From: Palleniella muris
GTDB taxonomy: Bacteria > Bacteroidota > Bacteroidia > Bacteroidales > Bacteroidaceae
DNA: 64,000 bases
Direction: 5' to 3'
Assembly: GCF_004792655.1 (NCBI RefSeq)
Contig: NZ_SRZC01000018.1
Span: forward strand, 24,567-88,566
Shown here: piece after piece, positions 35,034 through 44,979 of the stretch
Numbering within the stretch: the stretch's first letter is position 1
How the letters are laid out: each line of letters starts with the position of its first letter
Position numbers and translations under genes: made by a program
Notes under the pieces: generated by a model
Told to the model about the DNA's origin: nothing
What the model saw: only the letters and a program-made list of their open reading frames with translations
Databases searched by the model: none

Positions 35034-35065
35034 TTTGGAATCGCTTGTGGAATGTTGTACCTTTG
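35034..35065 (+). promoter_or_regulatory. Bacteroidota-type promoter at the edge of the 66-bp repeats
   Basis: TTTG (35034-35037), a 20-nt spacer, TACCTTTG (35058-35065). The -7 element overlaps the first base of the tandem repeat. No gene starts for ~390 nt, so it may make a long leader or a small RNA ahead of the PUL. Confidence 0.5.
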
Positions 35066-35200
35066 CATAAGGAAAGCTGCACCTCAGCAATCAAGAACAA
35101 GTTCTATTGCGTTCGGTTTGCATTTCCTTTGCATAAGGAAAGCAACACCTCAGCAATCAAGAACAAGTTCTATTGTATTCGCCTTGCACTATCTTTGCGC
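35061..35200 (+). repeat. 66-bp tandem repeat upstream of the PUL
   Basis: CTTTGCATAAGGAAAGC starts copy 1 at 35061 and copy 2 at 35127, and a third copy begins at 35193 (CTTTGC only), an exact 66-nt period. Both full copies share AACACCTCAGCAATCAAGAA-like and AAGTTCTATTG blocks and differ at only about a dozen positions. The third unit is preceded by TATCTTTG (35190-35197). Position before the SusC gene suggests a duplicated promoter or leader segment. Confidence 0.8.
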
Positions 35201-35372
35201 TACCTAAAAAAGCAGGCTGCAGCAAGAAATCTTTTTATTTTTCTTCCATAAAACCACGTGTTTTTAGGCAATTATAACAATTGTACCCCATTCTGGAAAC
35301 ATATAAAAGATGAAATAACGGTTGTAACCTTATGTGAAAACATAAAAAATGCTATTATAAATAATTATGCGT

Positions 35373-35380
35373 TAACTTTG
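35373..35380 (+). promoter_or_regulatory. Probable -7 element of the SusC operon promoter
   Basis: TAACTTTG lies 78 nt upstream of the SusC start, without a recognizable -33 element. A weak -33 is common where a hybrid two-component regulator activates the PUL. Confidence 0.45.
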
Positions 35381-35457
35381 CAGCAGAAAAATTCACAAAC
35401 CTAACAAATACGAAAGTGTCCGGTTTTTGCGGACAGTAACATTAAACATTACTCACT

Positions 35458-38400
35458 ATGGAAAAGTTACAAAAACTGATGCGGAAACTGCATTGGCGCA
35501 CGATAGCGCTGGTGTGGATGCTGCTCGGGGCTCTGACCATAAAGGCGGAGACCCTTACGGTGACAGGAACGGTGGTGTCGGCAAGCGACAACGAACCGCT
35601 CATTGGCGCGAGTGTGGTGGTGAAAGGCTCATCGGCAAGCACCATTACTGATGTGAACGGAAACTTCATGCTTGCCAATGTGGAGCGTGGGTCGGTGCTT
35701 ACCGCCAGCTATGTTGGTTATAAGAGTAAGGAGGTAAAGGTCACCGGAACGAAACTCACAATAGCCTTGGAGGAGGATGCTGATGTCCTTGAAGATGTTG
35801 TTGTGGTGGGCTACGGTGTGCTGAAGAAGAAGCTTGTCACCGGTGCCACATCACAGGTGAAGGGCGATGACATCCAGAAGATGAACACCACCAATCCGTT
35901 GTCAGCCATGCAGGGACAGACTCCGGGTGTGAACATCGTGTCTACCTCCGGTCAGCCGGGAGCAACGATGAGTGTTACAATCCGTGGTCTTGGTACTGTG
36001 GGCAACTCCCAGCCTCTCTATATAATAGATGGTGTAGGCGGTGACATCACATCCCTTAACCCTGCCGACATCGAGCGCATCGATGTACTCAAGGATGCTG
36101 CCTCTGCTGCAATCTACGGTGCACAGGCTGCCAACGGCGTGGTGCTTGTCACGACAAAGAGCGGTAAGCAGGGAAGCTGCAAAATCACTTACGACGGATA
36201 TGTCGGATGGCAGTCGGTGGGACGCAAGTTTGAGATGCTTAATGCAAGGGAGTATATGACTATCATGGACGAGGCGCGTCTTAACTCCGGAATGTCTCCT
36301 GTGGACTGGGCTTCGCTAAATTCCATACACGATGCCAACGGCAACATCTATGACACAAACTGGATAGACCAAGCTATTGAGGACGGTGCGCTGACAACAA
36401 GCCACAGCCTTGCCTTCACCGGCGGCTCAAATACCTCGACATACGTCATCTCAGGCGGTTACACAAGTCAGGACGGTGTTATCGGTGGAGCCGATGTGGC
36501 TGACTACAAGCGTTATAATTTCCGTGCCAACTCTGAGCACAAGATGTATGGCGACCTTATTACCGTAGGTGAGCATGTCAGCTTCGTGTGGCGTGACTCT
36601 CACGGCATGAACACGGGCAACATCTGGAACAACAACCTCCGCAGTGCGTTCTCGGCATCTCCGATAACTCCGGTTTACGATGCAGAAGGAAACTACAATT
36701 CCACAGTAAACTCCGATTGGAACGTGAACGACGGCAACCCTTATGGCAACATGATGGTCAACCGTTTCAACCGTTCACGCAACGCAGCACTTGATGCAAA
36801 CGTATATGTTCAGATAGAACCAATTAAGAATCTTAAGTTCAAGACTGTCTATGGCATAAGCTACGGAACATCGGAGTACCGCTCTTATACTCCTGAGTAC
36901 CAGTTCACTCCACAGAGTGCCAATGCCGAGAGCAAGGTCAGCCAGAGCAACGGCCACGGTCTCTCCATGGTATGGACAAACACCTTGTCTTATGACTTTA
37001 CAATAGCTAAAGACCATAACATCAATGCTTTGCTTGGTACGGAAATGTCACGTTATGATGGCAATAGCAGTGGTGGTGACAATACCAGTCTGAAGGTCGG
37101 TTTCAACGATTGGGACCATGCTTATCTTGACAACACTGAGGGCACAGCAAACAAGAAAGTCAAGGGGGCGCCTTACGATGAGACACGCGGAATGTCCTAT
37201 TTCGCACGCCTTGGCTGGTCATGGAAAGACCGCTATATGCTCAATGCCACAATGCGTGCGGACGGCTCTTCAAAGTTCGCCAAAGGACATCGCTGGGGCT
37301 ATTTCCCTTCTGTATCTGCAGGCTGGACAATCTCTGAGGAGAATTTCATGAAGCCGTTGTCATCATGGTTTGACTTCCTGAAACTGCGTGTCAGCTGGGG
37401 ACAGGTGGGCAATGCCAACATCAACTGCTATCAGTATCTCGCACCTGTCACAACGGAAAACACAAACTACAACTTTGGTGCCACCGGAGGACAGGAGGGT
37501 TGGGTGACAGGCTCTTACACAAGCCGCTTGGCAAACGAAGCCGTGAAGTGGGAGACATCCGAGCAGACCAACATCGGTATCGATGCACGCTTCCTTACGG
37601 GCAGACTGTCATTCACGGCAGACTGGTATGTGAAGAACACGAAGGACTGGCTGGTTCAGGCTCCTATCCTTGCGACAGCAGGAACAGGCGGACCGATTAT
37701 CAATGGTGGTGACGTGAAGAACACCGGTGTAGAGCTTGCGCTGTCATGGAGCGACAAGATTGGCAAGGATTTCACTTACAGTGTAGGAGCGAACTTTGCC
37801 TATAACCATAATGAAGTGGGCAACATCCCGACAGAGGATGGTATAATTCATGGTCAGACAAATCAGATTTACAGCAATTCCGAGGAGTTCTACCGTGCAG
37901 AGAACGGTCATGCTATCGGATATTTCTGGGGTTATAAGACAGCCGGAAACTTCCAGAATCAGCAGGACATAAACAATTGGATAGCAGCCGGAAACGGAGT
38001 CTTGCAGTCCAATGTGCAGCCGGGTGATGTGAAATATGTGGATGTAAACCATGATGGCGTTATTAATGCTGATGATAAGGTGGACCTTGGCAACGGACTT
38101 CCTAAGTATACATTCGGTTTCAACTTCGGCATCTCATACAAAGGTTTCGACCTTAATGTTAACGCTACCGGTGCGGCGGGATTCAAGATTGCACAGTCAT
38201 ACCGTGACCCGAACTCATCACAGGCAAATTACAGTCGTGCAATACTCAATCGCTGGACAGGCGAGGGAACGAGCAATTTCATGCCACGCGTCACTTATGG
38301 CGATGTTGGCAACTGGATGTTCTCCGACCTTTATTTGCAGGACGGTGACTATATCCGCCTTCAGAATCTCACGCTCGGTTACGATTTTAAGCGACTTATC

Positions 38401-38604
38401 TCATGGAAGGGTATCTCCAAACTCCGTCTGTATGTTCAGGCACAGAACCTGCTGACACTGACAAAGTATGACGGCATGGATCCTGAAATCGGTTCTTACA
38501 ACGGAACAGACGGCAATAAAAATGATTCATGGGTGTCAGGTGTGGACATGGGCTACTATCCTCATCCGCGTACATTCATCGTTGGTGTGAATGTGGCATT
38601 TTAG
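35458..38604 (+). CDS. susC: SusC-type TonB-dependent outer-membrane glycan transporter
   Basis: 1048 residues. A signal peptide (~1-31) is followed by a carboxypeptidase-regulatory-like domain (LTVTGTVVSASDNEPLIGAS), the TonB box region DVLEDVVVVGYG, the plug (PLSAMQGQTPGVNIVSTSGQ, SVTIRGLGTVG, IERIDVLKDAASAAIYGAQA) and a 22-strand barrel. The barrel carries typical SusC endings (LRLYVQAQNLLTLTKYDGMD, HPRTFIVGVNVAF). It imports oligosaccharides released at the surface, using TonB energy, with the SusD lid encoded next. It is the first gene of a six-gene PUL operon running to 48077. Confidence 0.97.
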   Translation: MEKLQKLMRKLHWRTIALVWMLLGALTIKAETLTVTGTVVSASDNEPLIGASVVVKGSSASTITDVNGNFMLANVERGSVLTASYVGYKSKEVKVTGTKLTIALEEDADVLEDVVVVGYGVLKKKLVTGATSQVKGDDIQKMNTTNPLSAMQGQTPGVNIVSTSGQPGATMSVTIRGLGTVGNSQPLYIIDGVGGDITSLNPADIERIDVLKDAASAAIYGAQAANGVVLVTTKSGKQGSCKITYDGYVGWQSVGRKFEMLNAREYMTIMDEARLNSGMSPVDWASLNSIHDANGNIYDTNWIDQAIEDGALTTSHSLAFTGGSNTSTYVISGGYTSQDGVIGGADVADYKRYNFRANSEHKMYGDLITVGEHVSFVWRDSHGMNTGNIWNNNLRSAFSASPITPVYDAEGNYNSTVNSDWNVNDGNPYGNMMVNRFNRSRNAALDANVYVQIEPIKNLKFKTVYGISYGTSEYRSYTPEYQFTPQSANAESKVSQSNGHGLSMVWTNTLSYDFTIAKDHNINALLGTEMSRYDGNSSGGDNTSLKVGFNDWDHAYLDNTEGTANKKVKGAPYDETRGMSYFARLGWSWKDRYMLNATMRADGSSKFAKGHRWGYFPSVSAGWTISEENFMKPLSSWFDFLKLRVSWGQVGNANINCYQYLAPVTTENTNYNFGATGGQEGWVTGSYTSRLANEAVKWETSEQTNIGIDARFLTGRLSFTADWYVKNTKDWLVQAPILATAGTGGPIINGGDVKNTGVELALSWSDKIGKDFTYSVGANFAYNHNEVGNIPTEDGIIHGQTNQIYSNSEEFYRAENGHAIGYFWGYKTAGNFQNQQDINNWIAAGNGVLQSNVQPGDVKYVDVNHDGVINADDKVDLGNGLPKYTFGFNFGISYKGFDLNVNATGAAGFKIAQSYRDPNSSQANYSRAILNRWTGEGTSNFMPRVTYGDVGNWMFSDLYLQDGDYIRLQNLTLGYDFKRLISWKGISKLRLYVQAQNLLTLTKYDGMDPEIGSYNGTDGNKNDSWVSGVDMGYYPHPRTFIVGVNVAF

Positions 38605-38650
38605 CAATGAGTGAAAAACATATATCAAAGAAGAATTAATAGTAAAGATT

Positions 38651-40339
38651 ATGAATACAAAACATATATTCATTGGTGCTATGGCTGTTGCAGCGTTGGG
38701 GATGACATCGTGCAGCGATGACTTCTTCGACACTTCATCGAAGACCACACAGAACACGGAGACAGCTTATAGCAATCTGGAGACAGCAGAAGTTGCCCTT
38801 GTAGGCTGCTATGACGGGTGGCAGCGCACCATATCAGACGTGGAAGTTGGCATGTATTTGCTGGCGGAGTTTGCCTCAGAACAGGCTTTCGCAGGACTCG
38901 GCTTTGCCGATGCGAAGAACAATAATGTGCTTGACCAGTTTAATCTCAGTGTCGCACCGTCCTATAATGACCTGTTCAATGCTGACTGGACTGTTTATTA
39001 CGCAGGCATTTTCCGTTGCAATCAGTTGCTTGCAAATGATGCAACTATCGATTGGAAAGGCAATGATGTGGCACGCGGTCGTGTACTCGGCGAGACACGC
39101 GCAATCCGTGCGATGCTTTATTTTGACCTTGTGCGTATGTTTGGTGATGTGCCTTTGCTTACTACTCCAAGTGAGGACAACCTGCCACGTACTGCTGCAA
39201 GTGAGGTCTATAAGCTGATTTTTGAAGACCTTAAATATGCTGCTGCCAACATACCTGCCAACGCATATCCATTGGAAAACCGCAACGCCAACGACGGACG
39301 TATCACAAAATATGCTGCCGAGGCACTTCTCGCACGTGTGTACTTATATTATACAGGGTACTACGGTGAAGAAAATCCTGCTTGCACAAAAGCAGAGGCT
39401 ATAGCTGCCATTAACGATGTTGTGGACAATGGCGGTTACGAACTGGAGCCTAACTATGCAGACCTATGGATGCCGGCTTGTACCAAGGACGCTTCAAACG
39501 GTTCTGACTATGCTTGGGAGACTACTTATGCAGGAAAGTACTATAATGCAGACGGTTGGCATGCCGGACAGGGCAGTCTGTCAAAGGAGATTGTGCTCAA
39601 CCTGAAGATGAACACCACCCATGACTATAACGGCAATGGTGACGGACTGGTATTCTCTGTTTACCTTGGTCCGCGCAACAAGAACAACACGTCCATCAGT
39701 ATTGCTTCAGGATGGGGCGGATGTTCTGTGACACCTTATTTCGTAGAGAAATACAAGGATGACCCACGCTTCAATGCTTGCGTATGGGGAGTTAAAGAGA
39801 CCGGTTTCGCTGCTGACATTAACGATACTTACGAATATACAGGTTATTACACACGCAAGTATGCTCCGATGTGCTTTGCTGACGGCACACGTCAGGAAGT
39901 CGGGTTCAAACTTGGTGAGCAGCATCAGAACATCACATACTATCAGGACTATACTATCATGCGTTATGCCGATGTGCTCCTGATGCACTCTGAACTTAAC
40001 GGCAACAACAAAGGTCTGAACATGGTTCATCAGCGTTCCAACCCTGGCAAGTCACTTTCTTACAGTATTGAGAATATCCGCAACGAGCGTGCCATAGAAC
40101 TTGCTTTTGAAGGCATACACTTCTGGGACATAATGCGTTACGAGAAAGACGGTGCATACGCTGCACGCGTCATAAAAGAGGCTCAGAACGGTGCAAAGGT
40201 TCTTAGCGGAGGTGTTGAGACTACAACATCATTTGATGAGAATAATTTCACATCAAAGAAAGGATTGATGCAGATTCCTAACACTCAGATTACACTTTCC
40301 GGAGGAGTACTCACACAGAATGCAGGATGGAATAATTAA
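38651..40339 (+). CDS. susD: SusD/RagB-family surface glycan-binding lipoprotein
   Basis: 562 residues. Lipobox MTSC followed by an acidic SDDFFD export signal. The TPR-like SusD fold shows ARGRVLGETRAIRAMLYFDL, VRMFGDVPLLTTPSEDN, KYAAEALLARVYLYYTG, and the C-terminal IRNERAIELAFEGIHFWDIM. It forms the hinged lid on the SusC barrel and binds the polysaccharide at the cell surface. It lies 46 nt after susC. Confidence 0.97.
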   Translation: MNTKHIFIGAMAVAALGMTSCSDDFFDTSSKTTQNTETAYSNLETAEVALVGCYDGWQRTISDVEVGMYLLAEFASEQAFAGLGFADAKNNNVLDQFNLSVAPSYNDLFNADWTVYYAGIFRCNQLLANDATIDWKGNDVARGRVLGETRAIRAMLYFDLVRMFGDVPLLTTPSEDNLPRTAASEVYKLIFEDLKYAAANIPANAYPLENRNANDGRITKYAAEALLARVYLYYTGYYGEENPACTKAEAIAAINDVVDNGGYELEPNYADLWMPACTKDASNGSDYAWETTYAGKYYNADGWHAGQGSLSKEIVLNLKMNTTHDYNGNGDGLVFSVYLGPRNKNNTSISIASGWGGCSVTPYFVEKYKDDPRFNACVWGVKETGFAADINDTYEYTGYYTRKYAPMCFADGTRQEVGFKLGEQHQNITYYQDYTIMRYADVLLMHSELNGNNKGLNMVHQRSNPGKSLSYSIENIRNERAIELAFEGIHFWDIMRYEKDGAYAARVIKEAQNGAKVLSGGVETTTSFDENNFTSKKGLMQIPNTQITLSGGVLTQNAGWNN

Positions 40340-40365
40340 TCAACCAATAAATCAGAATTATCAGT

Positions 40366-42297
40366 ATGAAACTAAAGAATATATTCAAATCATTTGGCGC
40401 GGCTGCTATCCTTATGATGACAGCCTGCTCGCCGGACGATTACGGATTCGGTAGCGCACAGTACACCAGTGACCAACTGGTGGCTCCTGACGCCTACACC
40501 GTGACTGTAGAGGGTAACAGGGTACACCTTGTTTCCAATCTTAAAGACTGCACACCACTGTGGATTACCCCTTCGGGACGTTCGCAGAATGCTGACTATT
40601 ATCTTGATATGCCGTTTGCCGGAGACTATGAGGTGACTTTCGGTGCAGAGACACGCGCAGGTGCAGTTTATGGCGAGCCTTACAAGTTTACCATAGCACA
40701 GAACGATTTCTCCATGCTTAGCGATGAGAAGTGGGAGTTCCTTGCAGGAGGTGTCGGCAAGACAAAGAAGTGGTATCCTATAGCAAAGGATTATGGAGTA
40801 GGGCAGACTGTAGGACCTGTCACTTACTGCGACCCTAACAATGTAAGGAATGATGATTCCAATAGTACAGACCTTGCATTCCGTGCATGGGCGCCAAACT
40901 GGGATCCGGGCATACAAAGCTGGCTTATTCCGGCAGATGACCCATACATGACATCGTACATGGAGTTCGGTCTGAGCGCAACAGACGGTTGCACGGCAAC
41001 AGTGTTCCGCAATGATGCCAACGGCGGCACGCTGATGAACGGAAAATTCGTACTTAACCTTGATGATAAGACGCATCCGGTAATCTCATTCAATGACTGT
41101 TATGCTCTGCACAGTGCAAATATGGATGACGCGTGTGCCAACTATACACAGGAAATAAAGATTGTAGAGCTTACTCCGTATTGCCTCCAGTTGGCAACGA
41201 TGCGTACCAACTCGGAAGGACCGTGGTGGCTTGTATGGAGCTTTGTTTCAGAAGAAGTGATTGCTACCGATGGTGCTTGCATTCCAAAGGACGACCCTGG
41301 ACTGCTTGAACCAACAGATCCTGAGCTACCGACTATCACTGACCTTGCAACAAACCTGTTCACAACAGAAATTCCGGGAGCAGGCATGGCTACATGCACC
41401 ATGATGTCATTCAAGCTCAACGATGAGCAGCCTTATGATTGGCAGTGGTGGAACGGTGCAAAGTCAGCATGGGAGAGCGTGACCAAGGGACAGTTCAACG
41501 AGACATGGGCACCGGCTGCAAGCGGTGATGCTGTAGAGGATTTTGAACTTACGTTCGAGAAAACAGGCGACAATATAAAATATACTCTCGGCGATACTGA
41601 GGGCACATGTAGCATAGGTGAGAATACAATCACTTTTGACAAGGAGGTAACACTGCTCACTGCTGCAAGCGACAACCGCACAGTTGAGGTTAAAGGTAAG
41701 ACATTCACAGTACTGAAGTGTGTTGCCGGTGAGGAAGTTCAGCTCGGTGTGCCTTCAAGCAAGGACGAGAATGGCAATACCAACTCTTATCTTGTTGCAA
41801 ACCTTAACTACAAGCAGGTGGGCGGAGGACAGACAGGTCCGACGGTCGTGAAGTTCACTCCGGAGAACGTAAAGAACTATATCGAAGCCGATAAATATTT
41901 CCGTTGCCAGCTGTACAACCCGTGGGGCGACGGCATCAACCTCGTTGACCCGACAACAATAAAGGTCAAGAAAAACCAGAAGCTGTCAATAACAGTACGT
42001 CTGAATGGTTTCACATTCACAAAGCCTGCCAAGATGGTACTCTGCTTCAACCATGACGGCTATGCCGAGGAAAACTGGGAGCCTGATTGCTTCGATTACT
42101 CCCGTGCCATTGAAGTGAATGGGGACGGTACATACACCGTTTCCTGGATTAATGACACCGGCGTGACAAAGAACTGGGGTGACGGCACATCGGCACTGAC
42201 AATCACCATGCAGTATGCAGGCTATGCTTCAGTGGAAGCCGATGCGGAAGGCGACTATAAGGACGCATGCACTGTAGAATCTATAGTTATTGAATAA
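40366..42297 (+). CDS. PUL surface lipoprotein, probable glycan-binding protein 1
   Basis: 643 residues. Lipobox MTAC and an SPDDY export signal. N-terminal beta-sandwich (~25-110, VTVEGNRVHLVSNLKDCTPL), a central region with repeated Trp-rich motifs (DEKWEFLAGGVGKTKKWYPI, AWAPNWDPGIQSWL, PYDWQWWNGAKSAWESV) that suggest carbohydrate contacts, and a C-terminal beta domain (~500-643, KYFRCQLYNPWGDGINLVDP). No catalytic residues are apparent. The central Trp-rich segment recalls lipoproteins annotated as glycan-binding in other PULs. Position right after susD is the usual place for a surface glycan-binding protein (SusE/F role). Assignment is by context. Confidence 0.85.
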   Translation: MKLKNIFKSFGAAAILMMTACSPDDYGFGSAQYTSDQLVAPDAYTVTVEGNRVHLVSNLKDCTPLWITPSGRSQNADYYLDMPFAGDYEVTFGAETRAGAVYGEPYKFTIAQNDFSMLSDEKWEFLAGGVGKTKKWYPIAKDYGVGQTVGPVTYCDPNNVRNDDSNSTDLAFRAWAPNWDPGIQSWLIPADDPYMTSYMEFGLSATDGCTATVFRNDANGGTLMNGKFVLNLDDKTHPVISFNDCYALHSANMDDACANYTQEIKIVELTPYCLQLATMRTNSEGPWWLVWSFVSEEVIATDGACIPKDDPGLLEPTDPELPTITDLATNLFTTEIPGAGMATCTMMSFKLNDEQPYDWQWWNGAKSAWESVTKGQFNETWAPAASGDAVEDFELTFEKTGDNIKYTLGDTEGTCSIGENTITFDKEVTLLTAASDNRTVEVKGKTFTVLKCVAGEEVQLGVPSSKDENGNTNSYLVANLNYKQVGGGQTGPTVVKFTPENVKNYIEADKYFRCQLYNPWGDGINLVDPTTIKVKKNQKLSITVRLNGFTFTKPAKMVLCFNHDGYAEENWEPDCFDYSRAIEVNGDGTYTVSWINDTGVTKNWGDGTSALTITMQYAGYASVEADAEGDYKDACTVESIVIE

Positions 42298-42313
42298 TAA
42301 AAACATAAATATT

Positions 42314-44920
42314 ATGAAAAATAAAATATTCTTCTGCTTTATGCTGCTCATCGCAGGCTTGTTTACAGCTTGTAGTGATGATGATTACGGCATAAACACC
42401 GGTGCCCTGCTTGGAGAAAATTCTGTGATTACAGGTTCGGCAGATGTGACTGCTACCTCTGCCACGGTGCACGGAAGTGTCTCTGGACTTGAGAGTCAGG
42501 CTGCAAGTGCCTATACGACAGGTTTCTACTATGGTCCTGCTGCAGATGCGCTCGTTGAGCGCGTCACAGCAAACAGTGCCGGTGAGTTCAGCGCGTCTAT
42601 TTCCGGTATGCCAAACCAAACTGTGTTCTATCAGGCATTCGTGACACTTCAGGGACGCGTGACTTATACCGGTGAGGTCAAGAGCCTTATCATGACCAAT
42701 GCAAAGGCTGCCACAGGTGACATTGTTGACCTTACACCTTATACAGCACGCCTTTCAGGCTCGCTCTCGGAATATCCTTCTGACGCGAAATGCGGCATCG
42801 TGGTGTCAAGCGTAGAGGGCGAGGAGAATGTCCGTGCAGGTGTGAAAGTCCAGGCAACTGCTGTCGGTGACAACTATGAGGTTGATGTAAAGGGAATGCT
42901 TCCGGGACATAAATATTATTATGCCGCTTATCTTGACCTCGGTGCAGGTGTCGTTTACGGTGATGTAAAGGAACTTACCACAAACTACGCTCCTGCTGTT
43001 GATGTCGACAATGAGTTTGTAGACCTCGGTCTGTCTGTCAAATGGGCTAAGAGGAACATCGCTGCCGAACAGGTGACAGACTTCGGAGGCTTATTCGGAT
43101 TCGGCGACAATGCAGGCTATAATGCAAGTATCAAACTTGAAGACTATGCAAGCGCGAATATCTATCGCACAGTTACAGATTTGGCATACCTTACGTATGA
43201 GGGTAAGGCAATGCTGCCTACTGCTGACGAGTATGAGGAACTCTTCCGCTGCTGCAAGACAGAATGGACTGAGCAGGACGGTGTCTCAGGCTATAAGTTC
43301 ACAGGTCCTAACGGCAATTCTATCTTTATGCCGGCAGCTGGTTCACGCACTGTAAGTGATTTCAGTGGCGAAGGCACTGACGGTCGTTATATGACAGGTT
43401 CTATCAATCCGTCTGACAGCCGTTACTCACTGTGCTACAACTTTAACTCAGCTTACAACGGACGCAGCTCTGTGCCTGTCTACACAGCAATGTCTGTACG
43501 CGCCGTATCAGTTGCAAAGAACGTACCGTTTGATAAGAAGAAACTCTGCCAGAAATGGTATCTCGACAACGGACAGGACGGCAAACAGCATGTCTTTGAA
43601 GGTCCTTTCACACAGTGGGGTGCTCACGACACATACGGCACAGTAACAAACAACGAGCCGAATGTTTACGAGCAGATACATTGGGAAATGGGCAAAGACA
43701 ATGGCTGGATAGGGTATACCTACGGTAAAGACTATGGCTATATGGAGTTCCTTGAGGACGGAACTGTCAACATCCACCGCATAGCAGAGGACGGTACTGT
43801 TACGGACGATAAAGGCAAGTATACTGTCGATACAAAGGCAAAGACAATCACCATTGACAAGGACGTATTGGCAGCCAATACATGGCTTGGAACAAAGAGC
43901 GGCACTCTGAACATCCTTACACTGACTGATGACCAGTTGCAGATTGCCCTGCCGGCAGGCGACGGAACTTATTCCTACTCTCTCAACTATTACAGTGAGG
44001 CTAAGCGTGAGAAGGATGATGAGATTCCAGTGCTGCTGAATTGCTGTGGCACAGACTGGGCAGGAGTATGGGACTGCCAAGTGGGAAGCATCGCACCATC
44101 AGACCTTGACGGTGATCATACATTCGCCTTTGAAGGCTCATGCCCTGATGCGATGGTTTTCACCCTTGACTTCGTGGATTTGAAGAAAAAATTCCCTAAC
44201 TCTATCGTCACTATCAAGGAAATAAAATGTGATGGCAAGGCTATTGAGTTCGATGCCAACAACTTCTGTTATGGTGACATTGAAGATGATGGCAAATTCC
44301 GTGTCGAACTGTTCAATGTCTATGGCAAGGGAGCAGCTAACGGTAATGTCTTGGAAAGCCCATTCAGCTCTGCGACAAACTGTGCCTCTGATGCAGCTTT
44401 CAAGTTCTCCAACAAACTTGAAGTCACTTATTCCATCGTTAAGGACGGTCTCAGCAATGTGGTCCCTAACCTCATTACAATCAATCCAAGCTGGGGCGGC
44501 CCTTGGGATTACAACCAGGGTGCTGCACTTGATGTGGTGATTGACAAGACGACCGGCAAGTATGCTCTCACAAAGAGTTCATTCTCTATCAAGTATGACT
44601 CTGCTGACCATGCTGCGGGTTCAATCATGACCTTCATACAGATTAACGACTGGATGAAAGTGTTCCCGGGAACCCATTCAACTCTCGACCGTCTCCTTCT
44701 TGACGGCAAGGCTGTCTCAGGCTATGACGCACAGAAGGTTGTCGATACAAGCGATGGTGACGCCTACCGCCTTGAACTATGGAACTGCTACGGTTATACA
44801 GGCAGCAACGGTTGCGCATTTGGCAATCGCGATGGTGATGTGATAAAGGAACTCGGATTCAACAGCTCTATGCAGGTTGATTTCACAATCCGCCGTCTCT
44901 TTGCAAAGCCACAGTGGTAA
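42314..44920 (+). CDS. PUL surface lipoprotein with FISUMP-like domain, probable glycan-binding protein 2
   Basis: 868 residues from the ATG at 42314, which begins a lipoprotein signal ending FTAC with an acidic SDDDYG export signal; an upstream TTG at 42290 is unlikely. Residues ~35-110 and ~125-220 look like two fibronectin-III-type repeats (VTATSATVHGSVSGLESQAA, LTPYTARLSGSLSEYPSDAK). Residues ~235-400 match the FISUMP pattern (FVDLGLSVKWAKRNIAAEQV, LPTADEYEELFRCCKTEW). A ~100-residue module (MEFLEDGTVNIHRIAEDG) and two C-terminal beta domains follow, ending in RRLF. No enzyme motif. It likely binds polymer at the cell surface beside SusCD. Confidence 0.85.
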   Translation: MKNKIFFCFMLLIAGLFTACSDDDYGINTGALLGENSVITGSADVTATSATVHGSVSGLESQAASAYTTGFYYGPAADALVERVTANSAGEFSASISGMPNQTVFYQAFVTLQGRVTYTGEVKSLIMTNAKAATGDIVDLTPYTARLSGSLSEYPSDAKCGIVVSSVEGEENVRAGVKVQATAVGDNYEVDVKGMLPGHKYYYAAYLDLGAGVVYGDVKELTTNYAPAVDVDNEFVDLGLSVKWAKRNIAAEQVTDFGGLFGFGDNAGYNASIKLEDYASANIYRTVTDLAYLTYEGKAMLPTADEYEELFRCCKTEWTEQDGVSGYKFTGPNGNSIFMPAAGSRTVSDFSGEGTDGRYMTGSINPSDSRYSLCYNFNSAYNGRSSVPVYTAMSVRAVSVAKNVPFDKKKLCQKWYLDNGQDGKQHVFEGPFTQWGAHDTYGTVTNNEPNVYEQIHWEMGKDNGWIGYTYGKDYGYMEFLEDGTVNIHRIAEDGTVTDDKGKYTVDTKAKTITIDKDVLAANTWLGTKSGTLNILTLTDDQLQIALPAGDGTYSYSLNYYSEAKREKDDEIPVLLNCCGTDWAGVWDCQVGSIAPSDLDGDHTFAFEGSCPDAMVFTLDFVDLKKKFPNSIVTIKEIKCDGKAIEFDANNFCYGDIEDDGKFRVELFNVYGKGAANGNVLESPFSSATNCASDAAFKFSNKLEVTYSIVKDGLSNVVPNLITINPSWGGPWDYNQGAALDVVIDKTTGKYALTKSSFSIKYDSADHAAGSIMTFIQINDWMKVFPGTHSTLDRLLLDGKAVSGYDAQKVVDTSDGDAYRLELWNCYGYTGSNGCAFGNRDGDVIKELGFNSSMQVDFTIRRLFAKPQW

Positions 44921-44979
44921 AAAGAAGCTCATTTGTAAGGGCGGTGTCAGTATCGCCCTTACAATAAATCAAAACTAAA

